Shown here one piece after another: positions 7,485 through 15,013 of a DNA stretch of 64,000 nucleotides (positions are counted from its first letter, which is position 1; every line of letters starts with the position of its first letter). The notes below the pieces were generated by a model that was not told where the DNA came from, made no database searches, and saw only the letters and a list, made by a program, of their open reading frames with translations. A program made the translations under genes and the position numbers. Source of the stretch: DASRHD01 sp035485575 (GTDB lineage Bacteria; Verrucomicrobiota; Verrucomicrobiia; Opitutales; Opitutaceae); the NCBI GenBank assembly GCA_035485575.1, contig DATHNW010000024.1, forward strand, positions 62,001 through 126,000, read 5' to 3'.

Positions 7485-10304
7485 ATGTTGCGAAAACTCC
7501 TCCCCGTCTTTGCCGCCTTCTTCGCCGTCGCCCTCGCCGCCGCGCCCCTCCCATTCCCGCAGGACGGCAGCGACCTCAAGCCCGACCCGGCCGCGCGCTT
7601 CGGCACCCTGCCCAACGGTCTCCGCTACGCCATCCTGCCCAACCACGAGCCGAAAAACCGCGCCTCGCTCCGCCTGCTCGTCCTCACCGGCTCGCTCGAG
7701 GAAAATGAAAACCAGCGCGGCCTCGCCCACTTCCTCGAACACATGGCCTTCAACGGCAGCGCGCATTACGCGCCGGGCACGCTCGTCGAATATTTTCAGC
7801 GCCTCGGCATGAGCTTCGGCGGCGACACCAACGCCTACACGTCCTTCGACCACACCGCCTACCAGATCGAACTGCCCGACACCAAGCCCGCGACCGTCAC
7901 GCAGGGGCTGCAGGTTTTCGCCGATTTCGCCGGCACGCTGCTCCTGAAGCCCGACCAGGTCAAAAAAGAGCGCCCGATCATCCTCGCCGAAAAACGCACG
8001 CGCGATTCCGTCGACTACCGCGATTTCGTGGCGGAATTTGAATTCCTGCTCGGCGGCACGCGCCTGCCCGAGCGACTGCCGATCGGTGAGCAAAAAATCA
8101 TCGAGGAGACCCAGCGCGACCGCTTCGTCGATCTCTACAACACCTGGTACCGGCCCGAGCGCATGGTCGTGCTCGTCGTCGGTGAAATTGATCCCGCCGC
8201 CGTGGAAAAGCAGATCATCGCCGCCTTTTCCGGTGTGGCCGACCGGGCGCCCGCCCGCCCCCTTCCCGACTTGGGCAAGATCCAGGTCCTCGACGGCTTC
8301 CGCGCCGGCTATCACGCCGAACCCGAGGCGCCCGCCACCAAGGTCTCGATCGAAATCCTCACGCCTTACGCCTTCGAGCCCGACACTGCCGCCAAGCGGC
8401 TGCACTACCTGCCGCGCGACCTGGCCTTCGCCATTCTCAACCGCCGGCTCGACATTCTCTCGAAGAAGGAAAACGCCCCGTTCACCCGCGGGTCGGCCAC
8501 GGTCCACGAGGACTTCCAGTTTTACCACAACGCCTCCATCGATCTCACCTGCAAGCCTGAGCAATGGTCCGCCGCCCTGACCCTGGCCGAACAGGAGCTG
8601 CGCCGCGCCCTCAAGTTCGGCTTCACCCCCGCCGAGCTCAAGGAGGTGATCGCCAATTTCACCAACGACCTCGAGCAGGCTGCGCAGACCGCCTCGACCC
8701 GCCGCTCCGACCAGCTCGCCAGCGATTTCCTCGACAGCTTCGTGGACCGCGAGGTGTTCACCTCGCCCGCCGACGACCTCGCCCTCTTCCAACCCGCACT
8801 GGAGAAAATCACCGCCGATGACTGCCTCGGCGCCTTGCGCGAAGCCTGGGCCGCCCCCGGCCGCTACGTCTTTATCGATGGCAATGCGAAAATCCCCGGC
8901 GATGCCGTCGCCGCCATCACCAAGGAATACCAGACTTCCGCCGCCGTCGCCGTGGAGCCGCCCGCCGCCGAATCAAACGAGAAATTCGCCTACACCGATT
9001 TCGGCCCAGCCGGAAAAATCACCGAACAGAAGCATATCGACGACCTCGACCTGACGTTGGTCACCTTTGCCAACGGCGTCCGCGTCAACCTCAAGAAAAC
9101 CGACTTCGAGGCCAACCAGATCCGCCTCAGCGTCCGTCTCGGCGCCGGGGAGCTCATCGAGCCACGCGACCAGCCCGGCCTCGCCTTTTTCACCGATCTC
9201 ACCTTCACCGCCGGCGGACTCGGCCAGCACAGTGTCGACGACCTGCAGCGCCTCCTCGCCGGCCGGACGGTCGGGCTCGATTTCAAGGTTGGCGGCGACG
9301 CCCTCAACTTCGCCGGCACAACCAACCGTGAAGACCTGCTGCTCCAGCTTCAGCTTCTCGCCGCGTACCTGACCGATCCCGGCTATCGTCCCGAGGCTCT
9401 ACGACTCGCGCGTAAAAATATCGACGAGATGTACAACGAACTCGCCCACGTGCCCGAAGGGCCGCTGCGCACCGAGGTCCCGAACCTGCTCGCCAGCGGC
9501 GACCCGCGTTTCGGCCTGCCCGCGCGCGACGTCACTCTTGCCCGTACCGTGGACCAGGAAAAGGCCTGGCTCGCGCCCCAGCTCGGCGCCGGTCCGATTG
9601 AGATCGGCATCGCCGGCGATATTGACCTCAGCGCCACGCTGGACGCGCTCGCGCATACGTTCGGCGCCCTCCCCGCGCGCACGCCCAAGCCCGCGTATGA
9701 GAACGAACGCAAGGTCAGCTTCCCCGCGGAGACTTTCACCAAGGACTACCATGTCCCCACGAAAATCCCCAAGGCCGTCGTCTCCCTTTACTGGCCGACC
9801 ACCGACGCCCGCGACATCCACCTCACGCGCCGGCTCGGCCTGCTCGCCGAGGTGCTTGATGACCGCCTTCGCGTGAAAATCCGCGAACAGATCGGCGGCT
9901 CCTACAGCCCCGAAGTCGCCAGCGAGCCGAGCGAGACGTTCACCCATTACGGCTACATGGTCGCCGAGGCCATCGTCGATCCGGCGCGCTCGGACGAAAT
10001 CACCAAGGCGATCCTCGCCGTGGCCGCCGACCTGCAGAAAAACGGCGTCACCGCCGACGAACTGGAACGCGCGAAGAAGCCGTTGCTCACGGCGCTGCGC
10101 GACTCCGCCCGCACGAATCAATACTGGCTCACCGCCGTCCTCGCCAGCTGCCAGGAATTCCCCCAACGCCTCGACTGGTGCCGCACGCGCTACAGCGATT
10201 TCGACTCGATCACGCAGGCCGACCTGAACGACCTAGCCAAGACCTATCTCGCGTCCGATAAGGCCTTCCAAGTGATCGTACAGCCGGAAATACAGAAACC
10301 GTAA
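7485..10304 (+). CDS. secreted M16 family zinc metallopeptidase (pitrilysin/insulinase-like)
   Basis: Exported zinc peptidase of 939 aa. Residues 1-19 are a signal peptide (LLPVFAAFFAVALAAA). The inverted zinc motif HFLEH sits at residues 82-86, with a downstream Glu in the LAEKR region as the likely third ligand. The second half (from about residue 500) is the inactive-type M16_C repeat. The length fits two tandem M16 modules in one chain, similar to PqqL-like or periplasmic M16B-type enzymes. The start is set by the signal peptide; no purine-rich ribosome site is visible, and the leader is pyrimidine-rich (CTCCTCC). The gene is followed by an accessory region of lower GC. Confidence 0.9.
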   Translation: MLRKLLPVFAAFFAVALAAAPLPFPQDGSDLKPDPAARFGTLPNGLRYAILPNHEPKNRASLRLLVLTGSLEENENQRGLAHFLEHMAFNGSAHYAPGTLVEYFQRLGMSFGGDTNAYTSFDHTAYQIELPDTKPATVTQGLQVFADFAGTLLLKPDQVKKERPIILAEKRTRDSVDYRDFVAEFEFLLGGTRLPERLPIGEQKIIEETQRDRFVDLYNTWYRPERMVVLVVGEIDPAAVEKQIIAAFSGVADRAPARPLPDLGKIQVLDGFRAGYHAEPEAPATKVSIEILTPYAFEPDTAAKRLHYLPRDLAFAILNRRLDILSKKENAPFTRGSATVHEDFQFYHNASIDLTCKPEQWSAALTLAEQELRRALKFGFTPAELKEVIANFTNDLEQAAQTASTRRSDQLASDFLDSFVDREVFTSPADDLALFQPALEKITADDCLGALREAWAAPGRYVFIDGNAKIPGDAVAAITKEYQTSAAVAVEPPAAESNEKFAYTDFGPAGKITEQKHIDDLDLTLVTFANGVRVNLKKTDFEANQIRLSVRLGAGELIEPRDQPGLAFFTDLTFTAGGLGQHSVDDLQRLLAGRTVGLDFKVGGDALNFAGTTNREDLLLQLQLLAAYLTDPGYRPEALRLARKNIDEMYNELAHVPEGPLRTEVPNLLASGDPRFGLPARDVTLARTVDQEKAWLAPQLGAGPIEIGIAGDIDLSATLDALAHTFGALPARTPKPAYENERKVSFPAETFTKDYHVPTKIPKAVVSLYWPTTDARDIHLTRRLGLLAEVLDDRLRVKIREQIGGSYSPEVASEPSETFTHYGYMVAEAIVDPARSDEITKAILAVAADLQKNGVTADELERAKKPLLTALRDSARTNQYWLTAVLASCQEFPQRLDWCRTRYSDFDSITQADLNDLAKTYLASDKAFQVIVQPEIQKP

Positions 10305-10335
10305 CCGCCAAGACTGATGGTCAAGTGCAGCTTTG

Positions 10336-10357
10336 GGCGGCGAGTGCAGGAGCCGCC
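10336..10357 (+). repeat. imperfect hairpin downstream of the M16 gene
   Basis: GGCGGC...GCCGCC forms a 6-bp stem with a 10-nt loop, 30 bp after the M16 stop codon. No T-run follows, so a rho-independent terminator is not supported. The 177 bp between 10304 and 10482 hold no other gene. Confidence 0.3.
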
Positions 10358-10435
10358 AAATCTGCACATATCACATTAAAACGTTTCCATGCAATGCCTT
10401 GCGCACTTAGATCGGCAAAACTTCGTTTTAATTAT

Positions 10436-10471
10436 GGCTGCACTGAGTGCAGCCGAATAACACTGTTCGGC
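10436..10471 (+). repeat. perfect palindrome followed by integron core-site-like inverted repeat
   Basis: A 19-bp perfect inverted repeat, GGCTGCACT-G-AGTGCAGCC (10436-10454), overlaps a second one, GCCGAA...TTCGGC (10452-10471). The second ends with GTTCGGC, 10 bp before the start codon of the 81-aa ORF. GTTCGGC is the reverse complement of GCCGAAC found 8 bp after that ORF's stop codon. This is the arrangement expected of the two ends of a gene cassette. GTTCGGC departs from the classical GTTRRRY core at its fourth base. Confidence 0.45.
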
Positions 10472-10481
10472 AAAGGAAGTC

Positions 10482-10727
10482 ATGAGCGACAAAGTCAAGC
10501 CCCGCCGCGGCACCGATCCGAGAGTGCTGTTCATGTTTCTCGGCACGCTTTTTCTAGTCCCAACGATCTTTGAACTCGCGACCGGAAAGATACTGAGCAG
10601 GCACGGCTCACTTATCGCAGTTCGAAAAGACTCGCCGATCACCTACTGGCTATTCGCGCTGCTCTCATTGGCATCTACTGTCGTGATGTTCTATATCGGC
10701 ACGCGGCGCAAAGGCGGGACCAAATGA
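10482..10727 (+). CDS. small two-TM membrane protein in a cassette-like element
   Basis: Hypothetical 81-aa protein. It has two hydrophobic segments: about residues 14-32 (VLFMFLGTLFLVPTIFELA) and 52-71 (YWLFALLSLASTVVMFYIG). The N-terminus and C-terminus are both basic, consistent with an inner-membrane hairpin. A good ribosome site (AAGGAAG) lies 5-6 bp before the ATG. GC is near 53%, well below the neighbours. The ORF is enclosed by GTTCGGC upstream and GCCGAAC downstream, close to both ends of the gene as in integron cassettes. No function can be inferred; toxin or phage-defence roles are common for such small cassette genes, but nothing here shows it. Confidence 0.6.
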   Translation: MSDKVKPRRGTDPRVLFMFLGTLFLVPTIFELATGKILSRHGSLIAVRKDSPITYWLFALLSLASTVVMFYIGTRRKGGTK

Positions 10728-10734
10728 AAAAAGA

Positions 10735-10795
10735 GCCGAACCAGCCGCCAGAGCCGACGGCCCCGAGCGGGCGTGGCTCATCTTGAACATTCGGA
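10735..10795 (+). repeat. attC-like imperfect palindrome after the 81-aa ORF
   Basis: Nested inverted repeats span 61 bp. The outer arms are GCCGAAC (10735-10741) against ATTCGGA (10789-10795), of which CCGAA/TTCGG pair. The inner arms are GAGCC (10751-10755) against GGCTC (10775-10779), followed inside by ACG/CGT with one unpaired base. The size, the nested arms and the position right after a stop codon match attC recombination sites. The left arm is the exact complement of GTTCGGC before the same ORF. A dispersed repeat without recombinase function is the alternative. Confidence 0.45.
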
Positions 10796-10859
10796 CATGC
10801 CCTTCTCGCTCCGAGTTGCTCAGCCTATGCCCACTAGGCCGTGTCGTTTTTGCCTCGGC

Positions 10860-11129
10860 ATGCAAGACGACAGTGTGTTCGCGGATTTTGACATCGACGA
10901 TGGCGGCCATGTCGCGCTCCGTCGGATTTCGTTCGACGGTTTTGGCTGCTACGGCGCTCCAGAGAATCTTCGCCGCATTTCGCTCGATCATTCTCGCATC
11001 CTGATCGACTCCGTCGCTCTCGCGGAATTCGGCGATCCTCAGGTCGAGCAAGTTTTACGGAGGTACTTCCGCGATATCGCCAATACAATTGAGGCGCGCG
11101 AGGCGTTGGCTACCCATGAACTACTTTGA
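10860..11129 (+). CDS. hypothetical protein, small acidic orphan
   Basis: An 89-aa ORF starting MQDDSVFADFDIDDGG and ending HELL. In-frame upstream starts at 10797 (ATG) and 10773 (GTG) would extend it, but 10773 would run into the attC-like repeat. No strong ribosome site fixes the start. The protein is rich in Asp, Glu and Arg, with no signal peptide or membrane segment. A C-terminal helical stretch contains DPQVEQVLRRYFRDIANTIEAR in part. It resembles a genuine coding sequence (no stops, amphipathic pattern) but I recognise no family. GC is near 55%, lower than core genes. It may be a second cassette gene. Confidence 0.5.
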   Translation: MQDDSVFADFDIDDGGHVALRRISFDGFGCYGAPENLRRISLDHSRILIDSVALAEFGDPQVEQVLRRYFRDIANTIEAREALATHELL

Positions 11130-11191
11130 CCCAGGCTTAAGATGTTCGCGTCAAAGGCCAAACCAGTCGCCCGCCCCATCCCCGAAATCCG

Positions 11192-11365
11192 TCACGCTGG
11201 CCCCGCCGTAATTTCCGGAGCCACTTTCGCCATCGATTTATCGTGCAGGCGGTTCAGCGCCAAGACTGAGATCGTCGCGTCGATCAGCGCCCAGAGCATG
11301 TCCGTTTGCGTGTCCCGAGGATCGCCCTGTGTGCCCAGAAAATCATCCGCGGCCAAGCCGCTCAT
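11192..11365 (-). pseudogene. C-terminal remnant of YjdF/DUF2238 family membrane protein
   Basis: Reading the minus strand from 11365 gives 57 residues beginning MSGLAADDFLGTQGDPRDTQ and continuing TDMLWALIDATISVLALNRLHDK. The segment DFLGTQGDPxDTQxDM...LLxRLHD is the characteristic C-terminus of YjdF (DUF2238) inner-membrane proteins, normally about 200 aa with several membrane helices. The upstream 75% of the gene is missing. The homology stops about where the terminator of the neighbouring gene begins (11380-11414). I infer truncation by insertion or deletion. It is probably not expressed as a functional protein. Confidence 0.7.
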
Positions 11366-11379
11366 CGGTTTCCATCTGC

Positions 11380-11414
11380 AAAAAAACAGGCGGTGGCTTT
11401 GGAGCCACCGCCTG
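11380..11414 (-). terminator. rho-independent terminator of the carbohydrate-binding protein gene
   Basis: On the minus strand, a 12-bp perfect stem (CAGGCGGTGGCT / AGCCACCGCCTG) with a 4-nt CCAA loop is followed directly by seven T residues. It lies 45 bp after the stop codon of the gene at 11459-12751. This is the strongest intrinsic terminator in the window. Confidence 0.92.
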
Positions 11415-11458
11415 GAGGAAAGAAATTGCGCGAGAGACGCGCGCGACCCCGGAAAACT

Positions 11459-12751
11459 TTACTGCCCGACGAAGGTGAACTTGTCGGCCGAGAGCTGGTA
11501 GGCGCTCGAGGACGAGTTCTTGCCGGTGACGGTCAGCTTGACGGTATGCGTGCCGGCCGAAGCGAAGGTGACAGTGCCGAAGGTGGTCGTCGGGTAGGAC
11601 TGGGCGGCGGAGTACTGGTCCAGCGTGCCGCCGACATTGGTGCCGTCGACCGAGAGCTGGAGGATGCCGCGGGAGGTGTTGCCCTTCCATTCCATCTTCA
11701 CCTGGTAGGTGCCGGCCACGACGCTCGGGATGGCGAAGCTGATGGAGTCGCCCGTGCTGTTGCCGGCGAGCTCGATCCACTTGCCGCCGCTGGAGTTGGT
11801 GTCGGTCTGGACGGAGGCCGTGGCGCCGCTCGGCGTATAGGTGAGGCTTTCCGCTTCGAAATTAACCGTGGGCGGCGGGGCCACGCTGATGGTGTAGGTG
11901 CCGCTGGTGACGGAGCTGTCGGAAGAGCCGCTCTTGTAGGCAATGGCCTTGAGCGTCTTGGTGCTGCTGATGTTCACCGGGCTGGAGTAGACCGTGCCGG
12001 CCGTCTCGCTGGGCGTGCTGCCGTCGAGCGTGTAGCGGATGGAAACGCCGCTGGTGGAGCTGGTGATGGCCACGTTCTGCGCGCTGGTGTAAGTGCCGGC
12101 CGCGGGACTGAAGGTGGGCGCGGAAACGGTGCCGCCACCGCCGCCACTGCTGCTGCCGCCCTGCCAGAAGAGGATGTTGGTCCACGTGGCGGTAATCGGA
12201 GCCGATCCGCTGTCGGTCCGATAGGTGCCGCACTTGTCGTAGATCGGGGTCTTGCCGCCCGTCTTGGTTTCCTTGAGTGAACCGTTGATGTAGACTTGGA
12301 CCGTCCCATGATCGGCATCCAGAATCGTATTGATGCGGGCGGTGGTGCCGACGGTGTAGGACGCGAGCGTGTTGCCGCCCTCGATTTCATAGAGAATGCC
12401 GCTCTTCTGCACGCCGATCATGTTCCACGGACCACTGTTTTCCTGGAAGGTCTGCTTCAGGCAGATGCGATCGCCGCCCAGGCTTGTCACGGTCACGTCG
12501 CCTTGAAATTGATGCGTGCCGGAGGTCCAGGCGTTATACTCGCGCTCGGCGCGATCCTTGACCCCTGAGCTGGTCGACGTGAGCTTGAAGGTGTCGCCAC
12601 TCACGCTGCCGCTGCCGGAAGTCTGGACTTTGAAGGTTTCGGCGATGGAAGACCAGCTGCTGCCGATTTGGGCGTAGGCATTCACTGCCAGCAGGCCAAA
12701 GAGGCCGGCGGCGGCGGCTTTGATCAATTTCAAGGTGCGTGCGTGTTTCAT
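11459..12751 (-). CDS. secreted carbohydrate-binding protein (jelly-roll + chitobiase C-terminal-like + CBM6/35-like)
   Basis: Exported protein of 430 aa. Residues 1-27 are a signal peptide ending AVNAYA. Residues about 28-200 form a beta-rich domain that may be a concanavalin-type jelly roll related to polysaccharide lyases (tentative; ends YRTDSGSAPITATWTNILFW). A Ser/Gly linker follows. Residues about 208-290 match the chitobiase/hexosaminidase C-terminal-like module (IRYTLDGSTPS motif). Residues about 298-430 resemble a CBM6/35 module (FEAES start, GTHTVKLTVTG). The start at 12751 is backed by an AGGA ribosome site and the signal peptide. It is a single-gene unit with its own terminator and palindromic upstream region. 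It probably acts on or binds extracellular polysaccharide. Confidence 0.8.
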   Translation of the reverse strand: MKHARTLKLIKAAAAGLFGLLAVNAYAQIGSSWSSIAETFKVQTSGSGSVSGDTFKLTSTSSGVKDRAEREYNAWTSGTHQFQGDVTVTSLGGDRICLKQTFQENSGPWNMIGVQKSGILYEIEGGNTLASYTVGTTARINTILDADHGTVQVYINGSLKETKTGGKTPIYDKCGTYRTDSGSAPITATWTNILFWQGGSSSGGGGGTVSAPTFSPAAGTYTSAQNVAITSSTSGVSIRYTLDGSTPSETAGTVYSSPVNISSTKTLKAIAYKSGSSDSSVTSGTYTISVAPPPTVNFEAESLTYTPSGATASVQTDTNSSGGKWIELAGNSTGDSISFAIPSVVAGTYQVKMEWKGNTSRGILQLSVDGTNVGGTLDQYSAAQSYPTTTFGTVTFASAGTHTVKLTVTGKNSSSSAYQLSADKFTFVGQ

Positions 12752-13055
12752 GATGATTCCTGATTCGATTGTATTTGAGGTTTGCATTACTACGGTTGCT
12801 GGACTGCAGGGGTTGATTTTGCAGAAGGGTATCGGCCAGACTTATTTGTCTGCCAAAATGGGGATGGACAGCGGCTATGGCTCGAAGCCACCACCGCGAG
12901 GGGTTGGAGATCAACATACCGGAATCTCGCGCGAAAGTATACCCCCTAAAAAGGGGTATACCTTACAACCATATGGGCATTAACCCCTAATCATCAATTT
13001 ATGAGGGAATAAAACCGCGGACAAGCCACCCAACGATGTATTTATCCGCTTTCGC
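12752..13055 (-). promoter_or_regulatory. AT-richer upstream region with operator-like palindrome and repeated TTAGGGG motifs
   Basis: This 304-bp gap lies between the carbohydrate-binding protein gene and the end of fabF and contains no convincing ORF. A perfect 9-bp inverted repeat, GTATACCCC-N7-GGGGTATAC, occupies 12937-12961. Read on the minus strand, TTAGGGGGTA (12940-12949) and TTAGGGGTTA (12981-12990) are spaced 41 bp apart. No T-run follows the palindrome on either strand, so it looks more like a regulator-binding site than a terminator. A dedicated regulator is not encoded nearby. Confidence 0.5.
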
Positions 13056-14363
13056 CTACACTCGCCCGACCACGAGCGAGGCGTTGGTGCCGCCAAAGCC
13101 GAAGCTATTGGCCAGCGCAAAATCGACCTTCTTCTCGACCGCAGTGTTGGCTGTGAAATTCAGCCCGAGTGCAGCGCAGGCCGGGTCGAGGTTATCCAGG
13201 TTGATCGTCGGCGGCACGACGCCGTGGTGAATCGACAGCGTGGCTGCAAACGCCCCCAGCGCACCGGCGGCACCGAGCAGGTGCCCCGTCATCGACTTCA
13301 CCGCGCTCACGTGGAGCTGGTCCTTGCCCGTGGCAAACACGCGCGCGATGGCCGCGGCTTCTTCGCCGTCGCCGCCCGGCGTGCTGGTGGCATGGGCGGA
13401 AACATAACCGACCCGCTCCGGCGCGACCTTGGCGTCAGCGAGTGCAAGCTGCATGGCGCGACGCGAGCCCTCGGCTTCGGGCGCAAGGGAGGAAAGATGA
13501 TGCGCATCGGCCGTCGCGCCGTAGCCGATCAGCTCGGCATAGATGCGCGCGCCCCGTTTCCGGGCATGCTCCAATTCCTCGAGCACGAAGACCACCGCGC
13601 CTTCGCTCAGCACAAAACCGTCGCGATCGGCATCGTAGGGCCGCGAGGCTTTTTCCGGCGCGTCGTTGCGCGTGGAAAGCGCTTTCATTTGCGCGAAGGC
13701 ACCCACTGCGAGGGGCGTCACGACCGCCTCCGCGCCGCCCGCGATCATCACGTCGGCCTCGCCGCGCTGGATTACGCGCGCCGCCTCGCCCAGCGCGTGT
13801 CCGCTGGTGGCGCAGGCCGAGGCCACGCTCATGTTCGTTCCACGGAAATCCAACGTGATGGCCAGCTGGCCTGCAAGGATGTTGGGCGCGGTCTGCAGGA
13901 TAAAAAACGGGGAGATTTTCCGGTAGCCGCCCTCGCGCCAGGTATCATGCATGGCCACGATTTCCGGCAGGCCGCCGAGACCGACGCCGAGATTCACGCC
14001 GGCGCGGGCGGGCGGAAGCGACCCGCGGATGGCATCAAGGCCGGAGTCGGCATAGGCTTCGAGCCCGGCCGCCAGGCCGAGGTGCGTGAAGCGGCCGAGT
14101 TTTTTGACTTCCTTGGGCGTAACCGCCGTGGTCACGGGCTCCGCGGCCGGCCCGCGCGTGTGCAAGGGCTTGGCCAGCAACGCTGCCGGCTCGAAACCTT
14201 TCACCTCGCCTGCGATCTGCGCCGTGCAACCCACCGGATCAAACCGGGTGATGCGGCCGATCCCGCTGCGACCCGCAGTGAGGGCGGCCCACGTGGCGGG
14301 CGCGGAGTGGCCGGCGGGCGTCAGGGCGCCAAGGCCGGTGATGGCAACGCGACGAATTTGCAT
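13056..14363 (-). CDS. fabF: beta-ketoacyl-ACP synthase II
   Basis: Elongating condensing enzyme of type II fatty acid synthesis, 435 aa, cytosolic. The active-site Cys is at residue 184 (SACATSGHALG). Catalytic His are at 324 (HATSTPGGD) and 361 (MTGHLLGAAGA), with Lys356 just before. The C-terminal glycine-rich SFGFGGTNAS loop is present. The start MQIRRVAITG is preceded by GAGGGG and matches the family N-terminus; upstream in-frame codons to 14456 were rejected. A segment near residues 60-90 is a little longer than in E. coli FabF. No acpP or fabG is adjacent. Confidence 0.93.
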   Translation of the reverse strand: MQIRRVAITGLGALTPAGHSAPATWAALTAGRSGIGRITRFDPVGCTAQIAGEVKGFEPAALLAKPLHTRGPAAEPVTTAVTPKEVKKLGRFTHLGLAAGLEAYADSGLDAIRGSLPPARAGVNLGVGLGGLPEIVAMHDTWREGGYRKISPFFILQTAPNILAGQLAITLDFRGTNMSVASACATSGHALGEAARVIQRGEADVMIAGGAEAVVTPLAVGAFAQMKALSTRNDAPEKASRPYDADRDGFVLSEGAVVFVLEELEHARKRGARIYAELIGYGATADAHHLSSLAPEAEGSRRAMQLALADAKVAPERVGYVSAHATSTPGGDGEEAAAIARVFATGKDQLHVSAVKSMTGHLLGAAGALGAFAATLSIHHGVVPPTINLDNLDPACAALGLNFTANTAVEKKVDFALANSFGFGGTNASLVVGRV

Positions 14364-14482
14364 GTAGCCCCTCAAATGGATGCCTCGGGCCCCGAACCGC
14401 AACGGGATTTTTACGAATTGATCGGTGCCACCCCGGCTTTGACTTTGCCCGGCCACCCGGCTTTAGTGGGCGGCCTTTGACC

Positions 14483-14986
14483 ATGCAGCAGCTCCACCCT
14501 TATTGGCGGATGGACTACATCGAGGCGCCACGCTACCCGGTTGGGAAGAAGCCTTTCACCGAGCTGCCCGCGCTGGGCGACGACCGCGCCGCCCTGATCG
14601 TCCACCGTTCGCCGCGGAGCTATCTCATGCTCAACCGCTACCCGTACAATCCCGGCCACCTGCTCGCCATTCCGTTCCGTGAAGTGGTGGAACTCGAGGA
14701 ACTCGACACCGCCGAACGCGCCGACTTGATGGAAATCCTGGTCACCGGGAAACGCCTCGTCACCGCCGCGCTCAAGCCGGATGCCTTCAATCTCGGTTTC
14801 AACCTCGGTTCCATCGCCGGGGGCAGCATTCTCCACCTCCACGCACACATCGTGCCGCGCTGGAACGGCGACAACAATTTCATGCCCGTGCTCGGCCAGA
14901 CCCGCATCCTGCCGCAGGCGCTCGAGGCCACGTGGGAACGGCTGCGCGCCGCCGCCGCGGAGTTGAAAATCGAAAACGCCGCCTGA
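14483..14986 (+). CDS. HIT-family nucleotide hydrolase/phosphorylase
   Basis: A 167-aa protein of the histidine-triad superfamily. The triad HLHAHIV sits near residue 116, after NLGSIAGGS, an arrangement typical of the AP4A-phosphorylase-like branch of bacterial HIT proteins. An N-terminal RMDYIE segment and a conserved NRYPYNPGHLL strand support this. A TTG two codons upstream is possible, but the ATG at 14483 is preferred. It is divergent from fabF (119-bp gap) and directly precedes phoH with the same orientation. The substrate is probably a dinucleoside polyphosphate or an adenylated nucleotide. Confidence 0.85.
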   Translation: MQQLHPYWRMDYIEAPRYPVGKKPFTELPALGDDRAALIVHRSPRSYLMLNRYPYNPGHLLAIPFREVVELEELDTAERADLMEILVTGKRLVTAALKPDAFNLGFNLGSIAGGSILHLHAHIVPRWNGDNNFMPVLGQTRILPQALEATWERLRAAAAELKIENAA

Positions 14987-15013
14987 TAGCTCCGTCGACC
15001 TCCGACGCCACTG

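Noticed and set aside
10465..10471. Classical attI or integrase presence near the cassette-like element
   Set aside because: No tyrosine recombinase ORF in the window; only the site-like repeats are seen, and GTTCGGC departs from GTTRRRY.
12937..12961. Terminator reading of the GTATACCCC palindrome
   Set aside because: No T-run on either strand after the stem and its position upstream of a gene favours a regulatory site.
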